Origin: Fidelibacterota bacterium
Lineage (GTDB): Bacteria; Pseudomonadota; Alphaproteobacteria; Rhodospirillales; Rhodospirillaceae
Assembly (NCBI GenBank): GCA_947475895.1
Contig: CANJMF010000013.1
Location: forward strand, 1-64,000
Direction: 5' to 3'
DNA length: 64,000 nt
The position numbers and the translations under genes were made by a program. Positions 59,048-64,000 of this stretch are shown one piece after another. How positions within the stretch are numbered: position 1 is the stretch's first letter; every line of letters begins with the position of its first letter. The notes below the pieces were generated by a model that did no database searches, was not told where the DNA came from, and saw only the letters and a program-made list of their open reading frames with translations.

Positions 59048-59112
59048 TCTTCTCCCGCTTGCCCGGGGGACCGCCTTGCGGCGGTGCGTGGGCCGAGCAA
59101 AGCGGGAGAAGA
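59048..59112. repeat. Dispersed-type palindromic repeat element
   Basis: TCTTCTCCCGCTT (59048-59060) and AAGCGGGAGAAGA (59100-59112) are a perfect 13-base inverted repeat. Inside are GCCC/GGGC and a tight hairpin ACCGCC-TTGC-GGCGGT. The CTTCTCCCGCTT arms resemble short palindromic repeats scattered between genes in many alphaproteobacteria. No second copy is in the window. Confidence 0.65.
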
Positions 59113-59224
59113 CAAAACCTCACGTATCGCCGGGGTAGGATATGACTCGTGGACAGCGATAGATGAGGCCGGATCACAAAGTTTTTGAACACGGTCTCGA
59201 GGTTGGCATGTGCGAATAAGGGCG

Positions 59225-59253
59225 TTGCACTCCTGAATAAATGTGGGAATAAT
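59225..59253 (+). promoter_or_regulatory. Putative sigma-70-type promoter overlapping palindrome 1
   Basis: TTGCAC (59225-59230) and AATAAT (59248-59253) are separated by 17 bases, the ideal -35/-10 spacing. The -10 element lies inside the first 17-base palindrome, so a protein bound there would block transcription of the DUF6502 gene. Predicted by eye. Confidence 0.4.
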
Positions 59254-59259
59254 TCCCAC
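59243..59259. promoter_or_regulatory. 17-base palindrome, copy 1 (putative operator)
   Basis: GTGGGAATAATTCCCAC is a perfect palindrome around its central A. An identical copy lies 63 bases downstream, six helical turns away, so both sites face the same side of the DNA. Both are upstream of the DUF6502 gene. Confidence 0.7.
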
Positions 59260-59305
59260 GAACAAGAGCAACCTACTCAGCTACTAAGGGTGAGTCAATA
59301 AAAAA

Positions 59306-59322
59306 GTGGGAATAATTCCCAC
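59306..59322. promoter_or_regulatory. 17-base palindrome, copy 2 (putative operator)
   Basis: Identical to copy 1 and ending 19 bases before the ATG of the DUF6502 gene, where bound protein would also hinder transcript start or ribosome access. The exact duplication with helical phasing argues for a regulator that can loop or stack between the sites. Confidence 0.7.
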
Positions 59323-59341
59323 AACCCTGTATAAAGACTTC

Positions 59342-60220
59342 ATGGCAAAGAGCGCGACGCCCACCGGACCATCCAAGCCTTTGGTGGCAGCTGTTAAACA
59401 GCTGCTGCGCCCGTTTGTGCGCCTGTTGATTTCAAAGAGCCTCGGCCTTCCAGCGCTGACACAGATCCTCAAAGAAGTTTATGTGGAAGTCGCGCTCAAC
59501 GAATTCCCGGTCAACGGTAAGAAGCAGACAGACAGTCGCGTGAGCATTCTCACGGGTGTGCACCGAAAAGATGTGAAGCGCCTTCGCGATGCCGAATACG
59601 AACCGATTGTCGCTCCAAAGAGCATTGGTTTAGGCGCGCTCGCAGTTGCGCGTTGGCTGGGATCGAAAGAAACCACTGATAAAAATGGCCTTCCGCTGCC
59701 TTTGCCGCGTCAGTCCGAATCGGCGAAGGGGCCGTCCTTCGATGCGCTGATTGAGGGCATCTCAAAAGATGTTCGCCCGCGCGCCGTGCTTGATGAGTGG
59801 TTGCGCTTGGGCGTCGCGCGCTTAGATAAGGACGGTCGTGTGGTTTTGAACGAACTCGCCTTCATTCCCGAAAAAGGATTCGAAGAAAAGGCGTTCTATC
59901 TCGGACGCAACATTCACGATCACTTGGCGGCAGCGGCCCACAACTTATTGGCCGAGGGCAACCCACAACTCGAGCGCAGCGTTCATTATAGCGATCTGAC
60001 GCCCGAATCGGTTGAAACCCTCAATGACGCCGCCGAACGGGCAGGAATGCAGGCCTTGTTAGCCATCAACCGGATGGCACTAGAGCTAGCGGCGAAAGAT
60101 AAAGGCCGCGACGACGCTACCAAAAGAGTTAATTTCGGCCTATATTTCTTCAAGGGGCCGAGTACTTTCAATAGCTTACGTCTCGACGACAGTAACGTTT
60201 CAGCGAAGCCGAAAGCGTAA
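59342..60220 (+). CDS. DUF6502 family protein
   Basis: 292 residues from ATG 59342; a longer reading would start inside palindrome 2. KQLLRPFVRLLISKSLGLPAL, LKEVYVEVALNEF and DSRVSILTGVHRKDVKRLR are the DUF6502 N-terminal pattern, which looks like a winged-helix DNA-binding head. The rest is helical with no catalytic motif. A transcription-regulator role, possibly acting on the two palindromes upstream, is inferred. The next gene, a DUF5666 lipoprotein, follows 51 bases later and is a recurrent neighbour of this family as I recall it. Confidence 0.82.
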   Translation: MAKSATPTGPSKPLVAAVKQLLRPFVRLLISKSLGLPALTQILKEVYVEVALNEFPVNGKKQTDSRVSILTGVHRKDVKRLRDAEYEPIVAPKSIGLGALAVARWLGSKETTDKNGLPLPLPRQSESAKGPSFDALIEGISKDVRPRAVLDEWLRLGVARLDKDGRVVLNELAFIPEKGFEEKAFYLGRNIHDHLAAAAHNLLAEGNPQLERSVHYSDLTPESVETLNDAAERAGMQALLAINRMALELAAKDKGRDDATKRVNFGLYFFKGPSTFNSLRLDDSNVSAKPKA

Positions 60221-60271
60221 CGTGTCGGATTGCCATGGGGGCAATTCGCTAAAGGGCATTTGAGACCGGCA

Positions 60272-61468
60272 ATGTACGGGGATAGTGCGATCAAGGTCGG
60301 CGTGCTGCTGCGCGGGCTGGGAGCAAGTGTGCTCCTGTGCCTCGTATCCGCATGCGCGAGCGCACCCCCGTCTTCTTCGCCTTTTGCACCAGCATCTCAG
60401 GCGCCGTCCGCAGAAATGCAGACCGCCTCGATGGCGCCGCGCAAAGATAAGGGCGACGGCATTGGCGGTACGGGCTTGCGCCCCAACCCACATGGCGATG
60501 GCATCGGCGGCACGGGCATTGTCGGAACGATCTCGGGCTTCGGCTCGATTCTCGTCAACGGCCTGAAGCTCGAATTCAATCACAGCACGACCGTGGAAAG
60601 TGATGGCAAGCCTACCGCGCTCGACGAACTGCGCGTCGGCCAAGTGATCCAGGGTGTTGCGCATACCGTCGACGGCAAACTGCATCTTGAGCGGCTTGAA
60701 ATTCAACACGCCGTCAGCGGACCGATCAGCACCATCGACTATGCGACCGAAACCATGACCGTGCTTGGCCAAAAGGTGAAACTGAACCTTGGCGGCGATG
60801 CGGCCGCGGTCGAAGCCTTCAAGACGTTACAGAAGGGCGACATGGTCAGCATTTCTGGCCTGCGTCAGGCGGACGGCACTGTGGTCGCAACGCGCGTTGA
60901 TCAGCGCCGCAACGACGGACGTATCGTTGTGCGCGGCGATGTGACGAGCGTGACGGCGACCAGCGTGCGCATCGGCGATCTCGATATCCCCATGGGCACG
61001 GCGACCATCATGACGCTGCCGCAAACCGGCGGCCGCGTTTATGCATCAGGCCGCATGATCAACGGACAATTCGTGGCCGACGTCATCGGCGGTCTGCCGG
61101 TTCAGCCATTCGGAGCCGACGTGACGGACGTGTCGTTGGAAGGCTACGCGCCGCCCGCGGGCCAGCCGCTGAAGCTCAATGGTATGACCGTTGACGGCGC
61201 ATCATTGCCCGCAGGCGTCACACCGAACGACCGCATCGTCGTCATGGGCCATGTGGATGTGAACGGCCACGTGGATGCCACAAGCATCACCAAAGGCCGC
61301 ACCGTCGTAAGCCTTTTGCAGGCACGCGGCTCGAAGCGGCCTATGTGGGAACGCGTCGAGCGTCCCGAACGCGTGCGTCCGCCCGAGCGCCCTGAGCGCC
61401 CCGAACAAGCTGTGAAACCGGAAAAGCCAGAGCGTCCGGTCATCGAGCGCCCGACCGCCACATCGTAA
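60272..61468 (+). CDS. DUF5666 lipoprotein
   Basis: 398 residues from ATG 60272. The signal peptide ends in a lipobox (LVSAC, Cys28). An eight-residue motif GDGIGGTG occurs twice (61-68 and 75-82). Several beta-rich DUF5666 repeats follow (GTISGFGSILVNGLKLEF, ALDELRVGQVIQG, MVSISGLRQADGTVVATRV). The tail is a Pro/Glu/Arg repeat (RPERPERPEQ). Probably anchored in the outer membrane. Function unknown; likely cotranscribed with the DUF6502 gene. Confidence 0.85.
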   Translation: MYGDSAIKVGVLLRGLGASVLLCLVSACASAPPSSSPFAPASQAPSAEMQTASMAPRKDKGDGIGGTGLRPNPHGDGIGGTGIVGTISGFGSILVNGLKLEFNHSTTVESDGKPTALDELRVGQVIQGVAHTVDGKLHLERLEIQHAVSGPISTIDYATETMTVLGQKVKLNLGGDAAAVEAFKTLQKGDMVSISGLRQADGTVVATRVDQRRNDGRIVVRGDVTSVTATSVRIGDLDIPMGTATIMTLPQTGGRVYASGRMINGQFVADVIGGLPVQPFGADVTDVSLEGYAPPAGQPLKLNGMTVDGASLPAGVTPNDRIVVMGHVDVNGHVDATSITKGRTVVSLLQARGSKRPMWERVERPERVRPPERPERPEQAVKPEKPERPVIERPTATS

Positions 61469-61494
61469 CGACGGCGGCTAAGCGCGCGGGTTTA

Positions 61495-62307
61495 TCAAGG
61501 CCATTTGCGGCTAAGCGTCGCGCCGCCGCCTGCTGACGGGCTGTTGGCCGAGAAGCCGGTGCCGCCGTACACCGTCATGCTCCATCGCTCACTGAGTTTC
61601 AGCGCGACGTAGCCGGTGAGTTCTTGCGGCGTTTCCGCCGTGCGGATGCTGGCTTGGCGAACGTCGTACATGACGCCGGTCGAAATGCGATCGGTCCACG
61701 CATACTGCGCACCGACTTCGCCATAGACCACGTTACGAAGTGAAAAGCCGGCAGGGCGCCCCGCCACTTTGTAGCCTACGAAGGCGAACGGCATAAACTT
61801 GCCGAAGACGCTCGAAAGATCGATTTGCACAGCTTGGTCCCACTCGCCGGTGCCGAGGCCTTTCGCAAAGCTTGCCGTGGGTGCTTTCAGCCGTGCCGTC
61901 AAATCGAGAAAGATATTGTGCGCGGCGAGACTATCGACCGAGTAGGTCACGGAAAAATTCAAGTCCGCCATTCCGGTGGCCGAGCCACTGGTGCGCAGCC
62001 CCAGCGCCGCATCGGCCGTACCCGCGTCGACCAGAAGCGCGGGACCGGACACCGACAGCCATCCGGTAGCGACTTTAAAAGACCACGGGCCTTTGCTCGC
62101 ACGCACCGCAATCGGCACATACCAAATCTCGGTGGGCGTTGCGGCGCCGTAGGTGCCAGAGCTGTAGTCGAACCCCGTGCTCGCCCGATATTGCCAAAAG
62201 ACATCACCAAAGGAATCCTGCGCCGCAAAAGCAGGTGGCGCGCATACGCCGAAAGCAGCCAAAAGCATCGGGAGAAACGGTCGTCCCGAGAGGAACCGAT
62301 TCAGCAT
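61495..62307 (-). CDS. Predicted outer-membrane beta-barrel protein
   Basis: 270 residues from ATG 62307 with a signal peptide ending AAFGVCAPPAFA. The mature part alternates polar and hydrophobic residues in about ten strands (WSFKVATGWLSVSG, NIFLDLTARLKAPTASFAKG, MPFAFVGYKVAGRP, WSMTVYGGTGFS). This suits a beta-barrel of the transporter/porin-like type, but ligand and family are uncertain. It is convergent with the DUF5666 gene (26 bases apart) and 70 bases downstream of the patatin-like gene. Confidence 0.7.
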   Translation of the reverse strand: MLNRFLSGRPFLPMLLAAFGVCAPPAFAAQDSFGDVFWQYRASTGFDYSSGTYGAATPTEIWYVPIAVRASKGPWSFKVATGWLSVSGPALLVDAGTADAALGLRTSGSATGMADLNFSVTYSVDSLAAHNIFLDLTARLKAPTASFAKGLGTGEWDQAVQIDLSSVFGKFMPFAFVGYKVAGRPAGFSLRNVVYGEVGAQYAWTDRISTGVMYDVRQASIRTAETPQELTGYVALKLSERWSMTVYGGTGFSANSPSAGGGATLSRKWP

Positions 62308-62377
62308 CACAACTCTTCTCTTCGGTCTTGGGCGCCCGTCCGCGCGTGAGGGAAGTGTAGCAGTTTCAGCGCGGAGG

Positions 62378-64000
62378 TTAAGACGCTTTGGCAGCGCGTT
62401 GTTGCAAAGCGAGGACTTCTTTGCGTAATTGCTCAATGAGTGCTGTGGACTCGGTGAGCCGTTTTTCTTCGGAATCGAGAATCGCGGTGAAGGCTCTGAC
62501 CTTCAATGCAATCACATCGATTTCGTGCCCAGCCCCTTCGATGCGGGCGGCATCGAGAACAATATCGATAAGGCGCTCGACGGCGTGCAGACGTCCCCAG
62601 AGATAGTCGTTTTCGCGATATGCGAGGCAAAAGAACGCGCCGAAGTGGTGGAACTTCACGCCCTGCAGGGTCGCGGCGGCGTCACCCTTACGCAACGTTT
62701 GCGCGTCATCAGGGCTTAGGCGATCGACACGGATTTCGTCGAACTCATCCAGATCGCGCCAATTCGTAATAGAGAACGTAAGCACGTCCCAAACTGCAAA
62801 GCCGATGTAATGTTCGATCAGTTCGCGCCGCGCGAGGGCCGGAATCGGGCCCAATTCGCCCCCGCCCTCGACCAACGCGGTCAACAAGGCGTCTGCGCGC
62901 GTGTTGTCTTTCTCGAGCGCCATATCGTCGCCCAGCAAATTGAAGGCCTGGGTAATGGGGGTTAGGAATTTTTGCGCGACCGCATCGGGATCGGCCTTAA
63001 GGGCTATGTCACTATTCACGGCCAGCGATATCTCACCGACCACAGCTTTGACCGCGTCCAGCGCTCCGCGGCTTAAGCCGGTGCCATCGGTCGCGATGGC
63101 GCGGGCTGCCATAGGCTGGAGAAGCCCCAATGCGTCGTAAAGCCCGGCTTTAATCCGGTCGAGACGATCGGCGCGCAACCCTTCCAACTCGGGTTCAGAG
63201 AGGCGCGTATAAAGCTGGTTGACGGCGCGGATGACAAATCGAACCCGGCGCTGGCGGTAACGCACGTCAAACCGCAGCAGAAATTTTACCCACGGCGGCA
63301 GCGCGGCATCGTCCGATGGGCGATTGAGATCCTCATGCGAAGGCGAAACGCCGGTGAGCACCGCCCATCTTTGGATGATCGCGATAATGCGCTTGGCTTC
63401 GGGCGTCTCGCGCCCGTAGCCGCAAATGTCGGCGACGACTTCCGCGACGTCTTCGATCACCGCCAGGAGCTTGAGGCGAAGATAGCCCTCGTAAGCAAAG
63501 CCTGTTTGTATGCGTGCCCGATTGTTGGCAAGCCGGCGGAATTCGCCCACCTGCGCCGCGTTGACCGGCGATTCAAAGGCTTTGCCCGCGATCGCTTTAG
63601 CGATCTCGTGAATATGCAAGCGCGCGCCTTCAACCACCACTTGGAGGCGCTGCACTTCCGAATTGTGCGTGTTCACCCACGACAGATCGTCGTGAATAGG
63701 TTCGTTGCGCGGGATGTCGGATAGCGCCGCCTTGAGCGTCGCAATCCAGCCGGGCGTATGCATGGCGGCATCGCGATCGACAATGCTTTGCGGGTGCGGG
63801 TCGATATACAGCAAACGTCGATCCACATGGCGATAGGCAGGACGGCCGCGAATCGCGTCGATGGCTTGAGCGAACGGCTTATTATTAAGCACGCTGCCAT
63901 CAATGAACGAGGCATTCGCCGGATTGGATTTATGCAGGAAATAGGGGCGGAAATTATTGTAGAGAAAATCGACGCGCTTGTTCCATGTGACATCGCGCTC
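62378..64000 (-). CDS. Patatin-like protein, C-terminal part (runs off the right edge)
   Basis: The reverse-strand frame is open from the window edge to 62378, giving 540 residues. The visible start contains FLHKSNPANASFIDGSV followed by LNNKPFAQAI, where the DGS Asp (codon at 63899-63901) is the catalytic partner of the patatin Ser-Asp dyad. The Ser-containing GxSxG segment must lie outside the window. A long helical C-terminal region of about 480 residues follows, as in the large 'patatin-related protein' group (TIGR03607). It should hydrolyse lipid acyl esters; the physiological role is unknown. The end is a coiled coil (LIEQLRKEVLALQQRA). Confidence 0.85.
   Translation of the reverse strand, partial: ERDVTWNKRVDFLYNNFRPYFLHKSNPANASFIDGSVLNNKPFAQAIDAIRGRPAYRHVDRRLLYIDPHPQSIVDRDAAMHTPGWIATLKAALSDIPRNEPIHDDLSWVNTHNSEVQRLQVVVEGARLHIHEIAKAIAGKAFESPVNAAQVGEFRRLANNRARIQTGFAYEGYLRLKLLAVIEDVAEVVADICGYGRETPEAKRIIAIIQRWAVLTGVSPSHEDLNRPSDDAALPPWVKFLLRFDVRYRQRRVRFVIRAVNQLYTRLSEPELEGLRADRLDRIKAGLYDALGLLQPMAARAIATDGTGLSRGALDAVKAVVGEISLAVNSDIALKADPDAVAQKFLTPITQAFNLLGDDMALEKDNTRADALLTALVEGGGELGPIPALARRELIEHYIGFAVWDVLTFSITNWRDLDEFDEIRVDRLSPDDAQTLRKGDAAATLQGVKFHHFGAFFCLAYRENDYLWGRLHAVERLIDIVLDAARIEGAGHEIDVIALKVRAFTAILDSEEKRLTESTALIEQLRKEVLALQQRAAKAS

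Larger units (their letters stand above)
58739..59341. other. Gene-free 600-base structured interval
   Basis: No ORF here has coding character on either strand. The interval holds, in order, an 18-base tandem repeat, a terminator, a long imperfect inverted repeat, a dispersed-type palindromic repeat, a putative promoter and two identical palindromes. The short ORFs seen here are products of the repeats and lack ribosome-binding sites. Confidence 0.7.

Overview
The window looks like the chromosome of an alphaproteobacterium. Supporting this are the order rplU-rpmA-obgE-proB-proA-nadD-rsfS-rlmH, a cytochrome c gene divergent from kdsB-pheA, a Usg-family protein, an FzlA-type glutathione-S-transferase fold protein, and infC starting at a non-ATG codon. 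I cannot name a genus.

Left end (1-5260): the inner part of an integrated element. A tyrosine integrase (3453-5165) sits next to the 3' end of tRNA-Ser(CGA) (5261-5350), the likely attachment site. The element carries the edge of an IS3-family insertion sequence, a tightly coupled pair made of a GIY-YIG-like nuclease and a small Cys/His protein (248-1260), an orphan recombinase-tail-like protein, and a protein with an HNH-like domain joined to a long uncharacterised C-terminus. The far end of the element lies outside the window.

Core block (5408-25005): a QEGLA-motif metallopeptidase-like gene; ribosomal proteins L21 and L27, the Obg GTPase, proline synthesis, NAD synthesis and ribosome factors; then on the minus strand kdsB-pheA followed by a membrane protein and an FMN-binding protein; then a CycM-type cytochrome c, a histidinol-phosphatase-like gene, a five-gene Yej/Opp-type peptide ABC importer, an orphan FliN-like protein and fzlA.

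25195-34756: two secreted amido-hydrolases, a TPR protein with an alpha/beta hydrolase, two glycosyltransferases and thrS. 34837-42754: infC (AUA start), a DoxX gene, a small membrane ORF broken by TGA, rpmI-rplT, pheS-ASCH-pheT with an ASCH gene wedged between the two synthetase subunits, and lepA.

42831-58738: a small membrane protein, tRNA-Ser(GGA), a minus-strand catabolic operon (CoA-transferase, thiamine diphosphate enzyme, acyl-CoA dehydrogenase), a bacterial PH protein, a cytochrome c, a two-subunit molybdenum hydroxylase of the isoquinoline-oxidoreductase type, an EmrAB-type efflux pair, Usg, a hypothetical protein, an AI-2E/PerM transporter and mnmC.

58739-64000: a 600-base gene-free, strongly structured stretch with a terminator, a dispersed palindromic repeat and two identical 17-base palindromes upstream of a DUF6502 gene; then a DUF5666 lipoprotein, an outer-membrane protein and the 3' part of a patatin-like gene running off the right edge.
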